Assembly (NCBI RefSeq): GCF_030519375.1
Contig: NZ_JAUMKB010000028.1
Location: 1 to 40,733 of the forward strand
Reading direction: 5' to 3'
DNA: 40,733 nt
DNA from: Mucilaginibacter tolerans
GTDB lineage: Bacteria > Bacteroidota > Bacteroidia > Sphingobacteriales > Sphingobacteriaceae
The notes below the pieces were generated by a model. The model saw only the letters and a program-made list of their open reading frames with translations, was not told the origin of the DNA and made no database searches. The translations under genes and the position numbers were made by a program. Below, in pieces: positions 1 to 8,144 of the stretch. Within the stretch, counting starts at the first letter, position 1; the number at the start of each line of letters is the position of its first letter.

Positions 1-78
1 TGATTTATTAAATTTAATGACTAATATTAATAGATTTTTAACCCTCCAAAACTGACAACCAAAAAACGTACAAGACCT
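1..78. other. non-coding DNA upstream of a truncated kinase
   Basis: This AT-rich stretch has in-frame stops at 22-24, 28-30 and 31-33 relative to the kinase remnant that follows. It shows no resemblance to the kinase H-box region that should precede position 79. The breakpoint between unrelated DNA and kinase sequence is around 76-79. No gene is supported here. Confidence 0.6.
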
Positions 79-768
79 TTTGTAAACAATTTCTCGGAGG
101 TAAATACTGAACTGATTGAAGAAATGGAACTTGAGCTTGATAAGGGCGGCATAAGCGAAGTGCGTTCCTTGACAAGCGACATCAAGGCCAATCAGCAGAA
201 AATCAGTCAGCATGGCAAACGCGCCGATTTCATTGTAAAGGGTATGCTGCAGCATAGCCGCGCCAGTAGCGGCGAAAAACAGCCAACTAATATAAATGTG
301 TTAGCGGATGAATTTTTCAAGCTATCCTTCCACGGTTTAAGAGCAAAAGACAAATCCTTCAACGCAGAAATGGTAACGCATTTTGATCCTGATCTGCCCA
401 AAGTGAACGTAGTGCAGCAGGACATTGGCCGTGTATTACTCAACCTGATCAATAACGCTTTTTATGCCGTCAACCAGAAAGCAAAAACAGCCGGGGTTGA
501 TTATAAGCCTACCGTAGAGTTGAGAACATCGCATAACAATGGTTTCATCGAAATCAAAGTAAAAGACAACGGCAACGGTATTCCTGAAAGCATAAAGGAG
601 AAGATCATGCAGCCCTTCTTTACCACCAAGCCTACAGGCGAAGGGACGGGGTTGGGACTATCGTTAAGCTATGATATTGTAGTAAAAGGGCATGACGGTA
701 TCATTCAAGTTGATAGTACAGAGGGAAATGGCTCGGAATTTATTATTAACTTACCTCTCAAATCCTGA
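79..768 (+). pseudogene. 5'-truncated histidine kinase, HATPase part only
   Basis: Translation from position 79 begins FVNNFSEVNTELIEEMELEL, which matches the segment just after the H-box in the intact kinases downstream. The phospho-acceptor motif (HEIQNP) and all sensor sequence are absent. What remains is the second DHp helix (KRADFIVKGMLQHSR), the N-box (DIGRVLLNLINNAFYA), the G1 box (VKDNGNGIP) and the F/G2 boxes (FFTTKPTGEGTGLGLSLSYD). An ATG at 124 could give a 214-aa ATP-binding protein that cannot autophosphorylate. The next kinase starts 14 bp downstream, so the remnant may be co-transcribed. It looks like the product of recombination between paralogous kinase genes. An expressed HATPase-only protein is the alternative. 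Confidence 0.75.
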
Positions 769-782
769 ATTGCAATATCACG

Positions 783-3011
783 ATGAAAAAAACAATCATC
801 TTTCTTACACTGATCACATGTTTCACCGGGCTTCACGCCCAGGAACAACGTGTTAAAAAAGTAGAACAGGATTTAAAAACCCACAAACAACAGGATACAC
901 TGCGGGTCAATCGGTTGAACGAATTACAAAATTTAATCGTTTTGCCTCTTGACAAAGCAGATAGCATGGCCAATGAGGCATTGTTAATTTCGCGTAAGCT
1001 TAATTATAAAGAAGGCGAGGTTGAATCATTGATCGTACTATCAAGAGTAATATACCGGAAAAACGATCAGCGCCAGGCAAGATCTCTGCTAGACCAATCT
1101 ATCGCTCTGGCAGAAAAACTGGATGACAAAGAACACCTCGCAAACGCCTACGCTACCATGAGCTCATTTAATAATCTGACAGGTGAAAGCAAACAAGCAT
1201 TAGAGTACGACTTCAAATCGGAAGCGGCCGCACAAAAAACGCAGAATAAGGCATTGATTTCTCGTCGCCAGGCTGGGATTTCCGGTTTATATGCCACGTC
1301 AGTAGGCGATTATACCAAAGCAATGGAATGGGCGCTAAAAGCTGAAAAGAATGCGGAAGAGGCGAATGATCTTAATGCAATGGCAGGGTCGTGGTCAGCC
1401 ATGGCCACCATCTTTACCAATATCGGCGATCAGCCAAACGCCATAGCTTACTATCAAAAAGCATTAGATGCCAATAAAAAATTAGGCAACCAGGCTTTGG
1501 AGTTTAATTTACTTAACAGGATCGGTGAAATGTATAGGCTTACAGACAAGTATCCTGAAGCTATAAAAGCCTATGAAGAGGGCCTTTCCAAAACGCAACT
1601 ACCTTACAATATAGAATTGACCCAGAGTAATATGGCAGACGTATATGTACGACTAAATAACCTTCCGATGGCGTTTAAATATGCATTTATCTCGCTCAAT
1701 TCTGCAAAGAAAATTAACGATACCGAAGGCGAAGAATGGATAGATGGCATATTAGCCAGGGCCTATCTAAAACTCAACAAACCCGATAGTGCCATCTATT
1801 ACGCCACCAACGGGTATCAAAAAGCTATTCATACCGGCACCATCGAATTTAAACGTGATAACAGCGCAGCGTTGGCAAACGCCTACAATATTAAAAAGGA
1901 CTATAATAATGCGTATAAGTATTATAGGCTCTTTATTAGTTATCGTGATAGCATGTCGAATGCCGAAGTGAGCAATCATACCAATCTACTTCAATATAAC
2001 TACTCACTGGCCAAAAAACAGGCGCAGATTACCTCGCTTAACCAGGAGAAAAAAATGCAATATTATTTTCTCGCAGGCTCGGCAGGTATCCTGATACTTA
2101 TTGGGGCTACCGGTATTGTATTATATCGCAGCAACCGGCAAAAGCAAAAAGCCAATACTTTATTAAGCAAGCAGAAACGCGAGATCGAGGAACAGCGCGA
2201 TCAAACCAATAAAGTTTTGGCCGATTTGAAGCTAACCCAGAACCAGCTGATCCAATCAGAAAAAATGGCCTCGCTAGGTGAGTTAACAGCAGGTATCGCC
2301 CATGAAATACAAAACCCGCTCAATTTCATTAACAACTTCGCCGAAGTAAATAAGGAAATGATAGAAGAGCTGGAGGATGAATTAAAGAATGGCAATACGG
2401 ATGCAGCTCTTGCTATTGCAAATGATATAAAAGCGAATGAAGAAAAGATAAACCATCATGGCAAACGGGCAGATGGTATTGTTAAAGGAATGTTGCAGCA
2501 TAGCCGTGCCAGCAGTAATGTGAAAGAGCCTACTGATATTAATAAACTGGCTGATGAATATCTGCGCCTGGCTTATCATGGTTTGCGGGCAAAGGACAAA
2601 TCATTCAATGCAGAGATGGTCACGAATTTTGACCCTAAGCTTCCTCAAGTTGAAGTGGTACCTCAGGATATCGGACGTGTTTTGCTGAATTTGATTACCA
2701 ATGCTTTTTATGCAACGCAACAAAAGAAGAAAATAATTAATTCAGATTACAAACCTACGCTGACCGTTAGTACTGCTCTAAATGGTAAATCCATCCGAAT
2801 AAAAGTAAAGGATAATGGCATCGGGATACCTGATAATATCAAAGACAAAATATTGCAGCCATTTTTCACCACCAAACCAACAGGCGAAGGCACTGGCCTG
2901 GGATTATCCTTAAGTTACGATACCATAGTAAAGGGCCACAATGGCAAAATAAATATTGAGAGCAAAGAAGGTGAAGGCTCAGAATTTATAATAGATTTGC
3001 CATTGGCATAA
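783..3011 (+). CDS. TPR-sensor hybrid-less histidine kinase
   Basis: A 742-aa sensor kinase. A signal peptide (first ~20 residues, ending near LHAQ) is followed by a periplasmic region of tetratricopeptide-like repeats (about 60-390). One membrane helix follows (about 427-448, YYFLAGSAGILILIGATGIV), then a short coiled coil. The DHp H-box is SLGELTAGIAHEIQNPLNF with the phospho-acceptor His at about residue 507. The HATPase domain has N (LLNLITNAFYA), G1 (VKDNGIGIP) and G2 (GEGTGLGLSLSYD) boxes. This TPR-TM-HisKA-HATPase layout is common in Bacteroidota. It sits 14 bp after the truncated kinase and 28 bp before a second full kinase, in an apparent operon with two receivers that are its likely partners. 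The ligand is unknown. Confidence 0.9.
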   Translation: MKKTIIFLTLITCFTGLHAQEQRVKKVEQDLKTHKQQDTLRVNRLNELQNLIVLPLDKADSMANEALLISRKLNYKEGEVESLIVLSRVIYRKNDQRQARSLLDQSIALAEKLDDKEHLANAYATMSSFNNLTGESKQALEYDFKSEAAAQKTQNKALISRRQAGISGLYATSVGDYTKAMEWALKAEKNAEEANDLNAMAGSWSAMATIFTNIGDQPNAIAYYQKALDANKKLGNQALEFNLLNRIGEMYRLTDKYPEAIKAYEEGLSKTQLPYNIELTQSNMADVYVRLNNLPMAFKYAFISLNSAKKINDTEGEEWIDGILARAYLKLNKPDSAIYYATNGYQKAIHTGTIEFKRDNSAALANAYNIKKDYNNAYKYYRLFISYRDSMSNAEVSNHTNLLQYNYSLAKKQAQITSLNQEKKMQYYFLAGSAGILILIGATGIVLYRSNRQKQKANTLLSKQKREIEEQRDQTNKVLADLKLTQNQLIQSEKMASLGELTAGIAHEIQNPLNFINNFAEVNKEMIEELEDELKNGNTDAALAIANDIKANEEKINHHGKRADGIVKGMLQHSRASSNVKEPTDINKLADEYLRLAYHGLRAKDKSFNAEMVTNFDPKLPQVEVVPQDIGRVLLNLITNAFYATQQKKKIINSDYKPTLTVSTALNGKSIRIKVKDNGIGIPDNIKDKILQPFFTTKPTGEGTGLGLSLSYDTIVKGHNGKINIESKEGEGSEFIIDLPLA

Positions 3012-3039
3012 TTTTCAACCAGCATTATTGATATAAGGA

Positions 3040-4341
3040 ATGGATTTTTTTTATTTTCTGGCTGCTTTTCTGATCATAAGGCGAATAAACAAATCGCTTA
3101 AATTTTCTATCCTCTACCCCAAATGGAAAACCATGTTGTCAACCGCAACATGGATAATTATAGTAGGCTTTATAGCTTCTTTCGCCCTGGAAGATTATGC
3201 TAAGGATTTCATTGGAGCGGCGGTCTTGTTTGGATTGATTTATTACGCCAGTAAAGAACAGGACTTTACATCACAGCATTCTTATCTCCTGGCAAATATT
3301 CCGCTGGCGGCAATGGGACTCGTCAATTGTTTTTCTGAACTCTTTTTCGATGGATTTCATGAAAAATATAATGAATATTTTAGTTGGGCAACTCTTATAG
3401 CCTTTGCCTGGATATTCGGTAAATGGGCGACCTCTAAAAAGCAGGAAGAAGAACTACGCATCAGCGCCGAACGCCGCGCCGAGTTGGAAGTTCTGGTACA
3501 GGAACGCACGGTTGAACTTCAAAAACAGAAAGACGAACTGCAAGAAACCCTGCAAGAACTAAAAACCACTCAGGCACAGCTCATACAGTCTGAAAAGATG
3601 GCGTCGCTCGGTGAGCTGACCGCAGGTATAGCCCACGAGATTCAGAACCCACTGAACTTCGTCAACAATTTCTCGGAAGTAACTGCCGAACTAATTGAAG
3701 AAATGGAGCTGGAGTTGGACAAAGGAGACAAAGATGAAGCTATCGCTATTGCATCGGATATAAAACAAAATCTGCAAAAAATAATGCACCATGGCAAACG
3801 CGCCGATGGTATAGTAAAAGGTATGCTGCAGCACAGTCGCGCCAGCAGTAATGTAAAAGAGCCGACAGATATTAATAAACTGGCTGATGAATATTTGCGC
3901 CTGGCGTATCATGGGCTACGAGCAAAAGATAAATCATTCAATGCTGATCTGATCACCCATTTTGCGGAAGGACTTCCCGAGGTGAGTATGGTACCACAGG
4001 ATATTGGCAGAGTATTGCTCAATCTGTTCAACAATGCCTTTTATGCCACCAAAGAAAAGCAAAAAACAGCCGGGACAGATTATAAACCAGCTGTTGAAAT
4101 AACCACACACACAAAAGGGAAATCATTGGAAATAATTGTAAAGGATAATGGTACGGGTATTCCTGATGAGATAAAAGAGAAAATATTACAGCCATTTTTT
4201 ACGACAAAACCGACAGGTGAAGGAACAGGCTTAGGTCTGTCGTTAAGCTATGATATAGTGGTAAAGGCTCACTCTGGTAAAATTGATGTAAAAAGTAAGG
4301 CCGGAGAGGGTTCTGAGTTCAGAATAAGCATACCTGTATAA
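3040..4341 (+). CDS. membrane sensor histidine kinase
   Basis: A 433-aa kinase. The N-terminal ~135 residues are hydrophobic with about four membrane helices and no recognised ligand domain. A coiled coil (about 140-185, including VQERTVELQKQKDELQ) leads to the H-box SLGELTAGIAHEIQNPLNF, with the phospho-acceptor His at about residue 199. N, G1 (VKDNGTGIP) and G2 (GEGTGLGLSLSYD) boxes are intact. The catalytic core is nearly the same as in the preceding kinase, including the stretch SSNVKEPTDINKLADEYLRL, while the sensor part is unrelated. This indicates tandem duplication with sensor swapping. The start is 28 bp after the previous stop; the receiver gene starts 27 bp downstream. Confidence 0.9.
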   Translation: MDFFYFLAAFLIIRRINKSLKFSILYPKWKTMLSTATWIIIVGFIASFALEDYAKDFIGAAVLFGLIYYASKEQDFTSQHSYLLANIPLAAMGLVNCFSELFFDGFHEKYNEYFSWATLIAFAWIFGKWATSKKQEEELRISAERRAELEVLVQERTVELQKQKDELQETLQELKTTQAQLIQSEKMASLGELTAGIAHEIQNPLNFVNNFSEVTAELIEEMELELDKGDKDEAIAIASDIKQNLQKIMHHGKRADGIVKGMLQHSRASSNVKEPTDINKLADEYLRLAYHGLRAKDKSFNADLITHFAEGLPEVSMVPQDIGRVLLNLFNNAFYATKEKQKTAGTDYKPAVEITTHTKGKSLEIIVKDNGTGIPDEIKEKILQPFFTTKPTGEGTGLGLSLSYDIVVKAHSGKIDVKSKAGEGSEFRISIPV

Positions 4342-4368
4342 GTTTATATAACTATATTTAGCCGTAAT

Positions 4369-4746
4369 ATGAAAATACTTGTCGTTGATGACGAAGCTGA
4401 TGTTCAGCCGCTTTTTTTGCAAAGATTCCGCAGGGAAATACGTGAACATGAATTTGAATTCGACTTTGCCTTATCCGGAGAAGATGCACTTCATTATCTG
4501 CATGATAAACATAGCGAGGTAGTGCTTATTTTATCAGATATCAACATGCCGGGTATGAGCGGCCTTGAGCTCTTATCGCGCATCAGGCACGAGTATGACG
4601 CGCCACCCCCTATGGTGATGATGATAACTGCCTACGGCGATGAAGAAAACCATCGCCAGGCAATGGAGCGGGGCGCCAATGACTTTTTAACCAAACCGCT
4701 TGATTTTACCCTATTGAAAGAAAAACTTAAAACCTTGAGCGAATAA
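4369..4746 (+). CDS. single-domain response regulator (CheY-like)
   Basis: A 125-aa receiver with no output domain. The acidic pocket is VVDDEAD near the N-terminus, the phospho-acceptor is Asp57 in LSDINMPG, the switch Thr is T87 in MITAYGD and the conserved Lys is K109 in TKPLDF. It probably acts by protein-protein contact or as a phosphorelay intermediate for the upstream kinases. Its stop overlaps the next start by one base (TAATG), so the two receivers are probably translationally coupled. Its sequence is close to the N-terminal receiver of the next protein, which suggests duplication. Confidence 0.92.
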   Translation: MKILVVDDEADVQPLFLQRFRREIREHEFEFDFALSGEDALHYLHDKHSEVVLILSDINMPGMSGLELLSRIRHEYDAPPPMVMMITAYGDEENHRQAMERGANDFLTKPLDFTLLKEKLKTLSE

Positions 4747-5789
4747 TGGCCAAGATACTTGTTGTAGACGACGAGGCTGATCTGGAAGCACTGGTAAAGC
4801 AAAAGTTCAGGAGAAAGATACGTGAAAACGTATATGAATTTGTTTTTGCGCAAAATGGTGAAGAAGCTCTTCAAAAAGTCAGCGAACACCCCGATCTCGA
4901 CATCGTTCTATCAGATATCAATATGCCGGTAATGGACGGTCTTACCCTGCTGAGCCGTTTGCCGGAAGCTAACCCTATAATAAAAGCCGTAGTTGTATCT
5001 GCCTATGGCGATATGCAAAATATTAGAACCGCAATGAACCGCGGGGCATTCGATTTTGTATGCAAGCCGGTTGATTTTGATGATCTGGACTTAACGATGG
5101 AAAAAACCATCAACTACGTAAAGCAGCTTCAGGACACCATGCAGGCTATTAAGGAGAATAATATCCTTAAGATGTATGTAGATGACAATGTACTGAATTT
5201 CATGTCGCACAAGGAGTTTGAAAGCAGCCTGCTCAAAAACGAGCTGATGGACGCGACGGTAATGTTCATTGATGTCTGCGGTTTTACGGCGATAACAGAA
5301 CATGTGCCGGCGAATACCGTGGTGAATTTGTTAAATGGTTTGTTTGATAAAATTGTAAAAGAGGTTATTGCACAGGGTGGACATGTCGACAAATTTATGG
5401 GTGATGCCGTTATGGCCGTTTACCGTGGCGATTATAACCTTGACAGGGCCATTGATACTGCGCTTGCCATAAAAACCGAGCTGGCAAAAATGGACCCCAT
5501 TGCCGCTGGCGAGAAGGAATTTAAACCCGATGTCTCGATCGGCATCAACTCGGGCGAAATGGTATCTGGCAATATTGGATCAGCATCGCTTAGAAGATTA
5601 GACTATACCGTTATAGGCGACTCTGTGAATGTGGCGCAACGACTCCAATCTGTAGCTAAAGCCGGTCAGGTTTTAATTACAGAACAGGTTTACCAAAAGA
5701 TAAAGGAATCCTTTCACTGCCAGATCAATGGAGAGTTTACTCTTAAGAACAAAGAAAAACCTGTTATTACTTACTCGGTTATTGAATAA
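4746..5789 (+). CDS. receiver-class III adenylate/guanylate cyclase
   Basis: A 347-aa response regulator with a cyclase output. The receiver (1-120) has Asp57 in LSDINMP and K107; the usual switch Thr is Ser85 (VVSAYGD). A linker helix (about 120-165) leads to a class III cyclase domain (about 168-345). Metal-binding aspartates are D176 (FIDVCGFT) and D220 (KFMGDAVMAV). The transition-state pair is N295/R299 (NVAQR). The purine-selecting pair appears to be K216 and T288 (DYTVIGD). Lys/Thr is the class IIIb pattern, typical of adenylate cyclases including bicarbonate-responsive ones. The likely product is therefore cAMP made under kinase control, but specificity is an inference. It is the last gene of the signalling operon. 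Confidence 0.9.
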   Translation: MAKILVVDDEADLEALVKQKFRRKIRENVYEFVFAQNGEEALQKVSEHPDLDIVLSDINMPVMDGLTLLSRLPEANPIIKAVVVSAYGDMQNIRTAMNRGAFDFVCKPVDFDDLDLTMEKTINYVKQLQDTMQAIKENNILKMYVDDNVLNFMSHKEFESSLLKNELMDATVMFIDVCGFTAITEHVPANTVVNLLNGLFDKIVKEVIAQGGHVDKFMGDAVMAVYRGDYNLDRAIDTALAIKTELAKMDPIAAGEKEFKPDVSIGINSGEMVSGNIGSASLRRLDYTVIGDSVNVAQRLQSVAKAGQVLITEQVYQKIKESFHCQINGEFTLKNKEKPVITYSVIE

Positions 5790-5806
5790 ATACCCCCGAA
5801 ATTACT

Positions 5807-6088
5807 CTAACGATATCCCTGCAAGGCCAACACTAATACGTATAGCATTACTAAACTATTGGCTGTTAGTCCCAGCACGTGAACGCGTATTTTCTCAAAC
5901 GTCGCGGTCTTGTGCTTTGCAAAGTCGGCAGCAAAAAGGACAGCCCCTATCATCAACGTAAAAAACTCAATTGCAAATGGAATAGGCGGCGTATGGCTGT
6001 CTGTAAATCCACTTACTATACCCGACCAGATAGATAATACAAAAAATAAAATATAAAAAATTGAATAGATAATTTCTTTACAGGACAT
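5807..6088 (-). CDS. small membrane protein, unknown function
   Basis: A 93-aa protein with about three hydrophobic segments (YSIFYILFFVLSIWSGIV; FAIEFFTLMIGAVLFAADFA; LGLTANSLVMLYVLVLALQ). A basic segment (KHKTATFEKIR) separates the second and third. No family is recognised. It is convergent with the cyclase gene, with 17 bp between their ends, and appears to be a single-gene unit. The regular membrane topology and the lack of any competing gene favour a real ORF over chance. There is no obvious Shine-Dalgarno sequence, which is common in Bacteroidota. Confidence 0.6.
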   Translation of the reverse strand: MSCKEIIYSIFYILFFVLSIWSGIVSGFTDSHTPPIPFAIEFFTLMIGAVLFAADFAKHKTATFEKIRVHVLGLTANSLVMLYVLVLALQGYR

Positions 6089-6130
6089 TCAGGAATAATA
6101 TGTTGGTAGTGCAAAATAGAAAAATAGACT

Positions 6131-6167
6131 GTTAATTAAATAATCCGAGCAAAATTATTTAATTAAC
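6131..6167. terminator. AT-rich perfect inverted repeat, possible terminator
   Basis: GTTAATTAAATAAT (6131-6144) and ATTATTTAATTAAC (6154-6167) are perfect 14-base reverse complements around a 9-base loop. The repeat lies just beyond the end of the M1 peptidase gene (minus strand) and upstream of the small membrane protein gene. The stem is almost entirely A/T with no following U-run, so it is weak as an intrinsic terminator. It could instead be a transcript-end stabiliser or a protein site. Confidence 0.45.
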
Positions 6168-6194
6168 ACTATTATTTATCCCACTATCAACAAG

Positions 6195-8126
6195 TTATTT
6201 TATTTCATATATATTATTACTGCGGTCTGTGTCCGGCAGTTGATTATCAGGATCCAAGACTATCTGTTTAATTTTAGAGGTCGAATTATACTTGAAGACC
6301 CACTTTGAGCCATGCTGCCAAATTTCTACAGGCAATTTAATGGTTTGCACTTTGCCATTCTCTTCGGTGATCTTTGCTATGACAGGTAAAGCCATCTCGC
6401 GCAGGTTCTCAATCGTGATAAAAGCTCCCGATGCCGAATCATTCTTTATATATCTCACATGGGTAACCGTCTGATCAATGTTCCATGTAGTATAAAACCA
6501 TTCTTTCCAGAACCAGTTCAGGTCCTCTCCTGCTGCATTGTTCATCGTGCGAAAGAAATCATAAGGTTGCGGATGTTTGTAAGCCCAGCGATTGATGTAT
6601 GTTTTAAAAGCATAATCGAAGCGATCGGGTTCCAACACTACATTTCGAAGGATATTTAATGCCAGAGCTGTTTTATAATAAAACATACCGCCATCATCAT
6701 TGGCATCCGGTGCAATCATCAATGGATCATGTTCTTTTTGCATCCCTTTTGTTAATCCAAGTGCCGGACTTTTCTTTTCGGCATATTCACCGTTGTTAAA
6801 ATTTGTCCAGACATACCCGTTGATAAAGGTATTAAAGCCCTCGTCCATCCAGCCATACCGCCGCTCATCACTCCCTACGATCATTGGGAACCAGTTATGC
6901 CCAATCTCGTGTGCTATATCCCTAAACAGGTCATCATTCACAATTTTGTGGCTACAAAATACGATGCCCGGATACTCCATTCCCAATGCCACGCCGGCTA
7001 CTACAAAGGCATTGTGGTATGGATATTCATAGTAAGTATTTGAGTAAAACTCCATGCTGGATTTCAGGTATTCAACTGCACGGCTATAATGCTGACGACC
7101 TACACTTTCAACCGGATACACCGCCATTGCCATACCCTTTTTGCCTGATGGCAGATTTACACGCGCTGCATCCCACAAAAACGCTCTCGATGCTGCCCAT
7201 GCCACATCGCGTGTATTATTCATTTTATAGTGCCAGGTTAATGTGCCGGATGATTTCCGGCCAGATGAATTCAACTCATCTTTACCAACAATGCTAACCG
7301 TACTATCGCTTTTCGCCGCTTTAGCAAGACGATTTATTTTGGTAGACGTCAACACCTGCTGTGGATTCTGCAAGTCCCCTGAGCCGGCAACGATCATATC
7401 GGCACAGGCTGTGATATAATAGTCGATGTCGCCATACTCGCAATAAAACTCACCATTCCCAAGATACGGCAAAGTGTTCCATCCGTTCAGATCATCAAAT
7501 ACACACATACGAGGGAACCATTGCGCCAATTGATAGATCATTCCGTTTTGGGTAGATAAACGTCCCATACGATCGGCGCCATGTTCAGGTATGGCAAAAG
7601 AGTAATCTATGTTGATGGTGATCTTATCGCCCTGTTGTTTAACTGCAAATGGCAACCGTATCTGCATCCGGGTATCGGCGAAATACGGCGTTATTGCATA
7701 AGTCTTCCCGGCATAAACAACAGATACCTTACCTATGTTATAACCACCCTTAAAACCGTTGGAGTCAAAACGGTCTCCAGCGGGCGTTACAGCAGTACCG
7801 CGCGAATCATTTCTGAATAAATTTTGATCCAACTGCAGCCACAAGTAATTCATTGTATCGGGACTATTATTGGTATAATTGATGCTTACATCGCCTTTCA
7901 CCATCGTATCTTTTTCCAGCAACGTGGCATGAATAACATAATCGGCCCTGTTTTGCCAGTATTTAGGGCCAGGTGCGCCATTTCCACTGCGCATCTCGTT
8001 GCCGTTATTGGTAAAAAACTGTGGGTCGAAAACCTGCTTTTTATCATAAGTTGATTTTACCTGGGCGTACAAGCCAAACGGTGCAAAAAACACCAGGGCA
8101 ATCCATATTTTGAGTTGCTTATTCAT
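6195..8126 (-). CDS. M1 family zinc metallopeptidase (aminopeptidase)
   Basis: A 643-aa secreted peptidase. A signal peptide (first ~21 residues, ending LYAQ) is followed by the N-terminal beta domain of the family and the gluzincin site HEIGH (406-410). The third zinc ligand is E429, exactly in the HEXXH-X18-E spacing (WMDEGFNTF). The upstream YPGIVFCSH takes the place of the usual exopeptidase GxMEN-type segment; here it reads GMEYPG. It trims peptides outside the cytoplasm, probably in the periplasm. It is the last gene of a four-gene minus-strand operon, 18 bp after the DUF5107 gene. This places peptide hydrolysis in the same unit as a glycosidase and a sugar kinase. Confidence 0.88.
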   Translation of the reverse strand: MNKQLKIWIALVFFAPFGLYAQVKSTYDKKQVFDPQFFTNNGNEMRSGNGAPGPKYWQNRADYVIHATLLEKDTMVKGDVSINYTNNSPDTMNYLWLQLDQNLFRNDSRGTAVTPAGDRFDSNGFKGGYNIGKVSVVYAGKTYAITPYFADTRMQIRLPFAVKQQGDKITINIDYSFAIPEHGADRMGRLSTQNGMIYQLAQWFPRMCVFDDLNGWNTLPYLGNGEFYCEYGDIDYYITACADMIVAGSGDLQNPQQVLTSTKINRLAKAAKSDSTVSIVGKDELNSSGRKSSGTLTWHYKMNNTRDVAWAASRAFLWDAARVNLPSGKKGMAMAVYPVESVGRQHYSRAVEYLKSSMEFYSNTYYEYPYHNAFVVAGVALGMEYPGIVFCSHKIVNDDLFRDIAHEIGHNWFPMIVGSDERRYGWMDEGFNTFINGYVWTNFNNGEYAEKKSPALGLTKGMQKEHDPLMIAPDANDDGGMFYYKTALALNILRNVVLEPDRFDYAFKTYINRWAYKHPQPYDFFRTMNNAAGEDLNWFWKEWFYTTWNIDQTVTHVRYIKNDSASGAFITIENLREMALPVIAKITEENGKVQTIKLPVEIWQHGSKWVFKYNSTSKIKQIVLDPDNQLPDTDRSNNIYEIK

Positions 8127-8144
8127 TAGTGATCTTGATTAAGA

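Noticed and set aside
5728..5961. Plus-strand ORF of 77 aa at the end of the cyclase gene
   Set aside because: It overlaps the cyclase C-terminus in another frame and the convergent membrane gene; no protein-like features.
6700..7032. Plus-strand ORF of 110 aa opposite the peptidase
   Set aside because: It lies opposite the HEXXH-bearing frame of the M1 peptidase and has no independent support.
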